A stretch of DNA of 64,000 bases from contig OZ024787.1 of NCBI GenBank assembly GCA_964017065.1, positions 12,257,764 to 12,321,763 of the forward strand. The letters run 5' to 3'. This stretch comes from Haliclona indistincta (lineage: Eukaryota; Porifera; Demospongiae; Haplosclerida; Chalinidae). This document shows, in pieces, positions 38,897 to 49,368 of this stretch; within the stretch, counting starts at the first letter, position 1; the number at the start of each line of letters is the position of its first letter. The position numbers and the translations under genes are program-made. The notes under the pieces were generated by a model. It was not told the origin of the DNA and ran no database searches. It was given only the letters and a program-made list of their open reading frames with translations.

Positions 38897-39879
38897 AAAC
38901 TACTTTTGTATGTATGATACATGCTGCTACAATTTAAATTACCTGAAATCGGAGATATGAGAATTAGCTGATTATAGAAAGGTTGGGCATCTCTTGAAAA
39001 TACAAATGTTGCTGATGGATTACTTCTATTGACTCGATAATTAATAGAAGCACTAGAATCATTGTAACTGTAAACTCTCACTACACTATTTTGCTGTCTT
39101 GGTTGGTACACTCCCAACAGATCTCCATTCTCGAATGGTATGGGAGTGGTCAGGTTATACTGGAGCACTCCATCAGGACTGAAGTCTCCTGGACCGAGCT
39201 TGATTTTTTCCCTGCCTTGCCTGATGTAAGTATTGCTATGAGTATTTCTCCATATCTGTATTTCAGGATATTTATCTCTCATCTCTGTCTTCTCCATGAT
39301 AGTTCCAACTAAGAGCAGACCAGTCATTGTCCCATTGCAGTTGAAGCTTTCTTGTGCTAACAATCTAAAATCTCTATCCAGACCGCTTCCAATATTCATG
39401 CTCAAACCATCTATTTTCTCAGCCCTTCTCTTGAGCAGATCTAGCTCAATAAATCCGCTGGTACATCCATTAACAACTAATGAATTAAAATGGGTTAATA
39501 TTAGAAAGAAAACAACGAATATCTTGCCTTTGCTACAGAGGAGAAAAACGCACCACATGTTCATGGCGAGATTCATTTTAGCTGCCCGTCGCTGGTGGTT
39601 AAGGGCGTAATAGTCATGGAGGTACCCCTTGATAAAAGTGGTGAAAGGCATTTGTGCTTTCCCTACTCTAATACTAACATTGTAAACCAATCATGGACAA
39701 TGAAGTACGTGTTCAATAAAAAATTAAGAAACGTAGTTATATTTTAGAGAGGGATTTTCAATCAGCAACAGCAAGTCAGTAAAATCAGTTAACAGGTTGC
39801 TAACAGGCTCCTATCAGATTGCTCAAATCTCTATTATATGATGTTGGGGACTTTGGTTATTATAATAATCATCGTAGAA

Positions 39880-40091
39880 ATTAATGAAGACTTCTTCATT
39901 TAGTTTGTTATGTTCACTGCCTTAAATTTTCTGGTGTATCCGTTTCCCATGTTTTCATCTTAATGACATCAGGATACTCGTCACTCACTCCACCATTTCT
40001 GACAGTTCATGAATATACTTACCTCAGAAGTAGACAAGAAAAGCACCACAGCACACAAATACGTAGAGAGCTGAACACCATTGCAGCTGAG
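39880..40091 (-). pseudogene. Relict receptor 5' fragment
   Basis: 40027-40085 reads as a signal exon (ATG at 40083, MVFSSLRICVLWCF) with a good GTAAGT donor and resembles the gene 5 signal exon. 39880-40015 is a decayed piece of D1 (recognisable CATTTAGTTTG, TTCTGGTGTA, GGATACTCGTC blocks). The rest of that receptor is gone. It could still serve as an alternative first exon for gene 6, which is not excluded. Confidence 0.55.
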
Positions 40092-40554
40092 AAAATTTAA
40101 ATTTATGGTACCTTCACATGCAGCTTCACAATAAGTATGGAATTGGTGTGTGCACTGTTTTGTATTTTATTTTCTGTAACAAGTAGGAAACAGTGTCAAT
40201 TTGCTGTTCACAATAATTTCAGTAACACTTGCAGGAAACAATATCAGATGCTTTGTGCATACCACAACAAAATCACTAACAACATGAAAGTAGTAAATGA
40301 TCATGAACACACAAGTATGATCCATGTATGTGATGTCAACACAATTATGTTTTACTTGCATACTGAACATGTTTGAATAAAAATTAATAATGCTTACATG
40401 TATCTACAGATGAACCTGAAGGGAGTAGTAGTAGTACAAGGAATAAATCATACACAAACAGATCAATGATTACACCATTGACTTTGACAGATTAATACTG
40501 TTTTTCTACAGGCAGTAAACATTTGAAATTGAGTCTTGTGTGAGTCACTCAGTG
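40092..40554. other. Spacer between gene 6 and gene 7
   Basis: Homologous to 32393-32859. No exon or regulatory motif was identified with confidence. Confidence 0.5.
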
Positions 40555-43500
40555 TCACATGTATTGTTGCTGTAGGTCAGAGTGCAGGTCAGATCCAGTC
40601 TCCAAAGGAGCTCCCAACATCGTGGATCGAGAGCTCTTGTCAGATAACCACTTCAGTAGTTGGTCGTCTGGTTGAGACAGTCTAGAGAATGCAATACTGA
40701 ACGTTGGTCTTCCTGATGCCTCAGGGTGCCTGTAAATTGCTTGCTTGAGACTGTAACTGTCATCAATTTTTTATTTCTCACCAGCAATCCATCATGATCT
40801 GATACACTGCTCTGGGACAGCCAGGAGGAGGAGGGAGTCGATATCCAGTATCAATGAGTTCAACTACCTACAGAAAAAATGAAATGAAACCTAACAATAA
40901 ATACTTTGTTGTGTCTCTTCTATTACATCATGGTTTGTTTTCCCTTCAAATGGTTTGTGTCCCAGACTCCATATCTCATACATGAGTGCCCCATAGCTCC
41001 ACACATCACTGGCTGTGGAGTACTTCTTGAAATGAACAGCCTACAACAATTTCGTTTCACAGCTGTAAAACAATTAATTTTATTTATATTCGATCACCTC
41101 AGGAGACGTCCATTTAATAGGAATCTGTCCTCCATGAGACACATAATAGTCACTATCAGATAAATCTCTTGACATCCCAAAATCAGCAATCTATATGATA
41201 TACAGATATTTCTTGTATAATGTACGAAATAATATATTATAGTCTCTCACCTTACATGTCTTCTGGTCGTCCACCAGTATGTTCCTGGCAGCAAGGTCTC
41301 TGTGTACAAAGCTCTTCTTGGACAGGTACTCCATACCTGAGGTAATCTGACGACAGTACCCCAGCAACTCACTAGGTAGCGATGCTGGAGCCAGCTCTCC
41401 TGGACTAGGTGATGATAAATTGGTAAGTATGTAATGTATATTTTTAGTGTGACTCACGTTGGTCTGAGTGTGTGTAGATACTCTCTGAGGTCTCCATTCT
41501 TCACCAGCTCCAACACTATCATTGTCTATCAAGAGGATCTCACAGTGTTATTAGACTGATAAACATGTCACTCACTGGTTCTGCCACAGTGACCACTCCA
41601 TGCAATGTGACAATGTTAGCATGATGGAACTGCCCCATGATGGCTGCCTCCTGTAGGAACTTGACCTTCTCCACATCAGATGCTTCGTTCTTTAGTGTCT
41701 TTATAGCAACATCCACAGGTCCATCAGGAGAGGTCCACACTCCTTTCTCCACCCATCAAAACTGTCCTGAACCAAGATGCTCACCAATCCTTATTCAACA
41801 TCATATCATGTATACAGTGATTCAGTAGAACTAGACTCACTTTATGTGTTGTCTCACAATCTCTCTGTACCTCTTATCAGCTAACTGACTATAGATGGCC
41901 TCACAATCATTTGCTGGCTCCCAATAATGAACTGTTTCTTTAAAGAATGAATGGTTGAGTGTATCATATTCCTCTTCCTGTAATGAAGCATATAATAGCT
42001 ACTCAGTGTTTGGTCTAATAATTTCAACATGTCTTTACCTGTGTTACAGTTGAATAGATATTCTCACTAAATTCATAGTGTCCCTCTGAATCAGTAAAGT
42101 CTTTTCTCTGAGACTGTGTACACACATTAAATGACAAAAATCTTAAAGTTGTACATTAGAGGAGTAATTTCTATTTTCTCACCAATGTAGGCACGATAAT
42201 TCCCCACTGGCATGTAATAATTGGTGACTGATGTTGATCTGTAATGGCTGGTTGCTCCTATGATGGGACAGAATCTTAAATATGCACAACTGTTATTGTA
42301 GTATTGTTTATCTTACATATAGATTATCCTGTGTTGTATTGTTCACAGGTGTTTCATAGTTGCTAGCCTCCACAGTGCTATACAGCTCCATTAGCGGATG
42401 GTGTGTGTTTGGGTCTGTATGTGTAATGACAGTTTCAAACAGTGTCTAATGTACAAATTGACCAATCCACACTTCAGCAAATAACTATTTTATAGTTGAT
42501 TGTTTATATTGAAACTAACATTAACAATAGTGTGTGAGTTAAATACAAAATCTATGATTTTTAGGTTTTATCGTAATATTCATTCTTCAAAGCAATGAAA
42601 ACTGAAAACTTAAGCTTGCATGCTTACCTGAGTAAACTGGGTTTTTAAGTTCTTTTAGACTGTCATTATAAAGCACATCTGTTCCTGATCCCTTAGCTCT
42701 TCTTCTGAATATGACCAGTATCACCACTAACCCAATCACTGCAGCTAACATGGCGGCTATGATTAGCACCACAATCACTGCTGCAATGGTTGCTGCACTG
42801 TCAGATTCCTGAGATTCAGTGTTCGGAATTGGTGCAGTGGTTGCGCTAGAAACAGCTGTTAGAGAATTTGTAGCAATTCCTGTGAAATATAAAAAGATAA
42901 TTGCAAGAATGTTATTATTACCCATGCGTATAGATGTAACTGCATATGGTAGAATGCACATTAAATTTTATGATGATAGCGCTGTTAGCTTTATTATAGC
43001 TAGTAAACTTAACTGTAGTGTACGTATTTTTCATGCTGACATGTATTTTGTCTTAATTATCATCATAAGCTATTTTCAGGCCTGCTGCTGCAGCTGTCAG
43101 CAGCTTTGTTTATGTTAGTTCAGCTTCACTGATGTCTGAATTCTTCTTGTTGATAAACTGTGAAGCAGTGTGTATATCTGCAGTGCATGTGTATGTGTGT
43201 ATGTGTGTACAAGTGTTGATCATACATGCATGCACTATAGTCATTGACAAGTGAAACTATCTTTGTCAGGAAGTTTGTTTATTGTAGTCAGTGGGTCACA
43301 TATAGGTAGTGTTTTGATGCAGTCACTGACCTTTGAAGGAATTAAGTGTTGAAGAGGCTTGTGTTTTACTGATCATGGCCACTGCTGAAGATTTGCTTGA
43401 AGTAACTATGTACAGTTGATAGTTTACTGTTATTACATTGGTCACAGCATTTGGCTCACCAGTAATCAGAAAAGCATCTTCAGTTAGAGTAGTGGTTGAA

Positions 43501-44893
43501 GTAGTTTGAATATTGGTGCCTGTAGCAATAGCATTATTGGCTCTAGTCTGTCATACAATGGTTTGTATACATGTTGGATATCATAAATGGAATATTAGCT
43601 TTTGCATATAAATGAAAGTGGAATCAATAATTATAATGTACATTGTAATGCATGAGTTTACCTGTAGTGATCTCTACAGTCACTAGTGGGTAGTCATATT
43701 GATTATCAAGATTATCAAGATTTACAGCAGTAAGTGCACTGTCGAGCATGTTATTTCTAAAGTTCACAGGACCATCACGTTCCTGATAGTACACAACTAA
43801 TGCACTGTCCATATGTCTAGGTTGGTACACTCCCAGTATGTCTCCCTCCTGGAACTCCAGTGGTGTGCTGAGAGTGTGCTCAACAATATTATTGCTAACT
43901 GGAGTACTGGAGGAAAGATTACTAAAATTTGCCTTAGTATAGTTGCTTCCACCAGTATTCCGCCATATTTGCAGCTCTGGCGTTCGATTTTTGCCATCGT
44001 TTGTAGTGCCGCCCACTATCCACTTGGTGATGGAGCCATTACAGGTGAAGATGATGTCTGGAAAGAGACGCTGTTGCTCGTCTCTTCTTCTTACATTGTT
44101 AATATTGACATTCAATGCACCTTGCTTCAGAGCAGAACGACTGAGGAAATTACCAGTGCAGTTGGGTGAATCTATGCATGTTACAGTAATGCTGTAGTAA
44201 TAAAGTATTTGATTAATGCATACCTGAAATAGGAGACAAGAGGATCCGCTCATTATAATGGACAGCTGAGGAAGAAGATGAATTTGGTATGGTGATTGAT
44301 GTGGGATTATTTTCGACTCGATAAGTAGTTGATGTATTAGAATCATAGTACACTCTCACTAAACTATCCTGCTGTCTTGGCTGGTACACTCCCAACACAT
44401 CTCCACTATGGAATGATATGGGAGTAGTCAGGTTATACTGGAGCACTCCATCAGAACTGAAATCTCCTAGATTCAGTCTGATCTCCTGACTGTCTTGCCT
44501 ACAGTACGTGTAGGTATTATTGCTTTGATCAATCTCTCTCCATAACTGTATCTCAGGATACTGGTTTCTTCTTGTCATATTTTTTCTAATAGCTCCCACT
44601 AAAAGAAGACCAGTCATGTTCCCACTGCAGCTGAAGCTCTCAAAAGGAATGATCAATCTAAACTCATTATCCGGCAGACCACCTCCAGTACCTTCGCCAG
44701 CTCCACCTCCAGGAATCTTCTCTGCTCTTCTCTTGAGTAGTTCTAGCTCCATAAACCCACTAGTACAGCCATGAACTGCATTGTACATGACGCCAGTGTT
44801 CAATAATCTAGTCATAAATGTAATCCAAGCCTCACCTTTGCTGCAAACAGTAAGAACACACATACACAATACTACAAGACAGCGTAGCTTCAT
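40555..44893 (-). pseudogene. Gene 7: receptor tyrosine kinase with a stop in the glycine loop
   Basis: Exons: signal 44836-44893 (MKLRCLVVLCMCVLTVCSKG), D1 44224-44775, D2 43662-44171, Ser/Thr stalk 43331-43405, TM 42628-42879 ending NPVYSG, juxtamembrane 42317-42414, 42183-42257, 42039-42113, 41841-41977, N-lobe 41576-41789, 41458-41525, HRD 41251-41404, DFG 41098-41190, 40927-41040, 40782-40867, terminal 40555-40729. The sum is 2736 nt (912 codons), in frame throughout. The one defect seen is GSGQF followed by TGA instead of GGA (plus strand CCCATCAAAACTG near 41752-41764, versus CATCCAAACTG in paralogues). A product stopping there would be a TM receptor with a juxtamembrane tail and no kinase. 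A polymorphism or base-call error is possible because everything else is intact. Confidence 0.85.
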
Positions 44894-44894
44894 T

Positions 44895-44910
44895 GTAGCT
44901 ACGTAGCTAC
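44895..44910. promoter_or_regulatory. 16-bp palindrome before the gene 7 start
   Basis: GTAGCTACGTAGCTAC lies one base upstream of the ATG and is kept exactly before the ATGs of genes 8 (48615-48630) and 9 (53618-53633). It may be a 5' UTR or promoter element; function is inferred from conservation only, and the three 5' flanks are themselves duplicates. Confidence 0.5.
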
Positions 44911-45504
44911 TGCGATTGAACTACGTGAAACATTAATGCCTCTATCATGCGCGAGCGAGCGTCACTAACTTGTCACAAACTTCGAGCGAATTTGTGACGT
45001 AATATTGCGTGTTCTCCATCACGACCAACATTTTACTCCACTCATGCGTTAAACTCAACAGAATTTTACTAACTTGTTATTGTACACTTTAATTTTCATT
45101 AATTTTTAGTCTCCTACATGCACCAATATATCACTGAGCCACAATTCCAGACATCATTCCAACACCGCATTCTGTGATGAGTATGCGGTCATTTTCGGAA
45201 TAAATCAATGATTGAATGTGTTGACATTATCAATAGAACAGACATGTGCGCAAATTTTATAGTAGTGTCATTAAATCAAGTAATGAAACATGCAAATTTA
45301 AATTAATCATGATAATAAAATTAATGATAAGACATGCATGTAAGTGATGTGAACTCATGCAAGAATAATTATAAAGATCATTATACTTAGATTGGTACTA
45401 GCTATAGTCTACTGAAATAACTCTAACTAGCTAAGAACATTGCAGAACAATTTTAAAGCTGCAATACGTAAGAAAACCACTATACATTATGTATCATAGT
45501 ATAT
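44911..45504. other. Spacer between genes 7 and 8
   Basis: About 600 bp without exons. It shares blocks (GCGCGAGCGAGCGTCACTA, TGACGTAATATTGCGTG) with the flank upstream of gene 8, so it probably holds the gene 7 promoter. Confidence 0.5.
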
Positions 45505-48500
45505 TCAATCCTCATCATCATCAAAACTATTTTCTTGATGATTCAGTGGTGTACTCTGATGAGTGAGCTGTTGAATTTTGAAGCCAACACTTGCATATGA
45601 ATATCCACTGTTAACCCTGCATGTGTTAGGAGGAGGTGCTGACAAAGTGTTCAATTATTTTAGTAGTGACATATCATAAAAACACTGTTATTGTCTTGAA
45701 ATAGTAATCTGTACAGAACTTACTTATGCATTTTTGGCTGTCCTTTAGACAATGCATAGCAATCATTCTGTTGTAGCTGTATCTGATCAGTTGATTGCTC
45801 TGATACTAGAGTATGACCATTGGAATCTCCAGTGTAGTCATCATTTGCATCGATACTGGGACTGAAAAAAATTGATTATAGCAATTACTCTATACTGTAT
45901 ACTAAGAACAACATTCATATGTGGATCAGGAGAAGAACCATGGAAGAGTTAATCTGATTCAAATTAATTGTACTACTTCCTAGTCTAATCAATCCCATTC
46001 ACTATCCATTTGTTATACTGTACATGCTAATTTATTTTTATTTGATCTCTATGAATGGCTTTGTGACAAAAAGGTATTACTTTAAGCTTACCAGAGCTCA
46101 ATTACACGATAATAATATTCTTTACGCTATACAGTACACATACCACATACATGATAGTGCACTCACGGTTGCTGGTGGGCAGTAGCATAGCACACGTTCT
46201 GTTGTAGCTGTACTTGATGAGTGCAATATACCTCATTCTGATGTAGCACTACATCATCTTGTTTCCTTTTATTTTCAACATAGTCATAAACATCATCTCT
46301 GCAGGAATTATGTACCTAATAGTATGTAGCTGGTTCCTTTATTATTTTGCTCATCAAACAATGGTCATCAAAAATTTGTACTTAGTGAACTCACTGTAGT
46401 TGCTGTTTGTTTTCATTACAAGAAGCATAGTCACATTCATTTAGTATCTGTACTTGAGTGTAGTAGTAGTTTGTTTTATTCTGTTTCAACAATACATCAT
46501 CATTAATCTCTGCATAGCTATCAACTCTGTGAATAATAATCATAGTATTCATAATGCATGTGCATTCAGCTGTGAACATACTGTTGCTGATTTTCTTTGT
46601 CAATACAGGAAGTAGCATAGCACTGATTATGCTGAAGCTCTACTTCATCATGTTTTTGGTACTTAGCAATGTCGTGAGAGCTGCTGCAGTTTCTCTGACT
46701 GTCATTACAAAGCACATCTGTTCCTGATCTCTTAGCTCTTCTTCTGAATATGACCAGAATCACCACTAACCCAATCACTGCAGCTAATATGGCAGCTATT
46801 ATCAGCACCACGATCACTGCTGCAATGGTCACTGCACTGTCAGATTCCTGAGATTCAGTGTTTGGAATTGGTGTAGTGGTTGCACTAGAAACAGCTGTTA
46901 GAGAATTTGTATCTATTCCTGAAATAATGTGATGAGATAATTGCAAGAACGTTAGCGTTACCATTACCCATACAAGAATGTATCAGCATAATTTTATGAT
47001 AGAATCACAGCGCTTTTAGCTAGCATTTTATTTACATCCTGAGATGCATTTATCAATATTTTTATCATCGTACTGAAGCTATTTTGCTCAGTTACATCAT
47101 CAAAATTCAAAATAAAGTAGACCTGCTGCTGTCAGCAGTTCTGTTATTACATTGCTCACAGCTTCCGGCTCACCAGTAATCAGAAAAGCATCCTCAGTTA
47201 GAGTAGTGGTTGAAGTAGTTTGAATAGTGGTGCCTGTAGCAATAGTATTATATGCACTAGTCTGTCATGCAATGGTTTATATACAAGTTGGATGCATGGA
47301 TCAATATCGTATTAGCTGTGGATTGCAATTGAGAAAGTAGTAATGTTTGCACGACAATGAAGTGCAATGATTATCATTATAATGTGTATTGTAAGGCATG
47401 AGTTTACCTGTACTGATCTCTACAGTCACTAGTGGGTAGTTATATAGATTCCCAAGACTACTAAGAGTCACAGTAGAAAGTGCTCTGTTGCCTTCTCGAT
47501 AGTTCACAGGACCATCACGTTCCTGATAGTACACAACTAATGCATTGTCTTGTCCTCGTGGTTGGTACACTCCCAGTATGTCTCCCTCCTGGAACTCCAG
47601 TGGTGTGTTGAGGATGTGCTCAACAATATTATTGCTAACTTGAGTACTGGAGGAAAGATTACTAAAATGTGCTTTAGTATAGTTGCTTCCTCCGGTATTC
47701 CGCCATATTTGCAGCTCAGGAAATAATAATCCATTCATGTCTGCTTCAGCTCCTACTATCCACTTGGTGATGGAGCCATTACAGGTGAAGGTGATGTTTG
47801 GAAAGAGACGTTGTAGGACTCTTATCCTCGCATCATTGATATTGACTTTCAGTGCACCTTGCTTCAGAGCAGAACGACTGAGGAAATTACCAGTGCAGTC
47901 GGGTGAATCTATGCATGTTACAGGAATGCTATAGTAATAAAGTATTTGCTTAATGCATACCTGAAATAGGAGATAAGAGAATCCGCTCATCATTATGGAC
48001 AGCTGAGGAAGATAATGGATATGGTGATGCAGGATTATTTTTGACACGAAAAGTAGTTGATGTATTAGAATCATAGTAAACTCTCACTAAACTATACAGT
48101 TGTCTTGGTTGGTACACTCCCAACACATCTCCACTCTGGTATGATATGGGAGTGGTCAGGTTATACTGGAGCACTCCATCAGGACTGAAATCTCCTTCGA
48201 CCAGTCTGATCTCCTGACTGTCTTGCCTACTGTACGAGTAGGTATTATTGTCATGAACAATCTTTCTCCATATCTGTATCTCAGGATACTCGTTTCTGCT
48301 TCCACTAGTTATGACAGTTCCCACTAAAAGAAGACCTGTCATGTTCCCACTGCAGCTGAAGCTCTCAAAAGGAATCAATCTAAACTCATCATTCAGACCA
48401 CCTCCAGTACCTTCGCCCGCATCGCCTCCAGGAATCTTCTCTGCCCTTCTCTTGAGTAGTTCTAGCTCCATAAACCCACTAGTACAGCCATGAACTGCAT

Positions 48501-48613
48501 TGTACATGTACGCCTGTGTTCAACAATCTAGTCATAAATGTAATCCAAGTCTCACCTTTGCTGCAAACAGTAAGAACACACATACACAATACTACAAGAC
48601 ATCGTAGCTTCAT
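45505..48613 (-). CDS. Gene 8: kinase-less receptor with tyrosine-rich tail
   Basis: Exons: signal 48556-48613, D1 47961-48494, D2 47408-47908, TM plus tail 46582-46918, tail exons 46395-46526, 46167-46298, 45724-45861, last 45505-45616. The sum is 1944 nt, about 647 aa, open throughout and phase-consistent. Residues roughly: signal 1-19, D1 20-197, D2 198-364, TM within 365-420 (AAVIVVLIIAAILAAVIGLVV then FRRR), tail to 647. The ectodomain and TM match gene 7. The tail has no kinase but about a dozen tyrosines in repeated contexts: HNQCYATS, DSYAEI, YYYTQVQ, CDYASC, VYDYVEN, VYCTHQVQLQQNVCYATA, DDYTGD, QLQQNDCYALSKG, GYSYASV. These look like SH2-docking or inhibitory-type sites (inference). 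A possible extra exon at 47174-47261 is out of phase. It may be a substrate, damper or co-receptor for neighbouring RTKs. Confidence 0.82.
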
Positions 48614-48614
48614 T

Positions 48615-48630
48615 GTAGCTACGTAGCTAC
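48615..48630. promoter_or_regulatory. 16-bp palindrome before the gene 8 start
   Basis: Exact copy of the GTAGCTACGTAGCTAC palindrome found at the same distance from the ATGs of genes 7 and 9. Confidence 0.5.
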
Positions 48631-48654
48631 TGCGATTGAACTACGCGAAACATT

Positions 48655-48722
48655 CATGCGTACGGTACGGGCTCAAATGCGGTCCGGACCGGTCCGCATT
48701 TGAGCCCGTACCCATGCGTACG
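48655..48722. repeat. Miniature foldback with 10-bp direct repeats
   Basis: Arms of 18 nt (GTACGGGCTCAAATGCGG at 48665-48682 and its exact complement at 48694-48711) surround TCCGGACCGGT. CATGCGTACG flanks the hairpin on both sides (48655-48664, 48713-48722) like a target duplication. The corresponding flank of gene 7 lacks it. It lies about 40 bp upstream of the gene 8 start. Confidence 0.85.
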
Positions 48723-49368
48723 TGTATCATGCGCGAGCGAGCGTCACTACTTGTCACAAATTTCGAGCGAGTAATTATTTATGACGTAATATTGCGTGCC
48801 CTCCATCACGACCAACATTGTTCTCCACTCAAGCGTTAAACTCAACAGAATTTTACAAAATGTTATTGTACACTTTAATTATTACATTTCATCCATCATT
48901 AAGCTTTATTCTTCTATATGTAGCAGTGTATCACTGTGCCACAATTCTAGACAGGATTCCAACACTGCATGCTATGATGTAGTAGTATTTGGCCATTTTT
49001 CAGAAGAAATCAATGATTGAATGTGTTAACAGTATGATTAATAGAACAGGCATGTGCAAAAATTTTAAAGTAGTGTCATTGAATCAAGTGAAGAACCATG
49101 CAAATTAATAGTGATAATAAAATTATTAATGATAAGACGGCTGACACGTGCGAGTGATGTAAACTCATCATGCAAGATTATAAAGATCATTATAGATCAG
49201 TAACAGTCTACTGAATAACACTAACTAGCTGAAATCATGGTATTTTAAACAAAAATTGCAGGATCAATATTTTAAAGAAAACCGCTATACTTATGTAAAG
49301 CACAATCTATCCTCATCACATGCATGACTATAATTTTTCTTGATGATTCAGTGGTGTACTCTGATGAG
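48723..49368. other. Spacer between genes 8 and 9
   Basis: Homologous to 44950-45500 upstream of gene 7. It probably also contains the decayed end of the gene 9 terminal exon (49290-49368). No separate gene is seen. Confidence 0.5.

Larger units (their letters stand above)
32860..39576 (-). pseudogene. Gene 6: receptor tyrosine kinase with multiple frameshifts
   Basis: Exons: signal about 39528-39576 (MNLAMNMWCVFLLC; GC donor or in-frame retained 51-bp intron), D1 38943-39476, D2 36527-37024, TM 34907-35113, juxtamembrane 34607-34701, 34493-34555 and 34300-34374, 34120-34256, N-lobe 33856-34068, 33738-33805, HRD 33535-33688, DFG 33391-33483, 33222-33335, 33087-33172, terminal 32860-33034. 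Lesions: the N-lobe exon is 213 not 214 bp, with a base missing at about 33936 just before the alpha-C Glu region. D2 changes frame near 36950 and again near 36605, giving stops in each frame. The TM-proximal motif is NTVY rather than NPxY. A family 2 foldback sits in the D1-D2 intron and a TIR element in the stalk intron. It is very likely a pseudogene. Confidence 0.8.
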
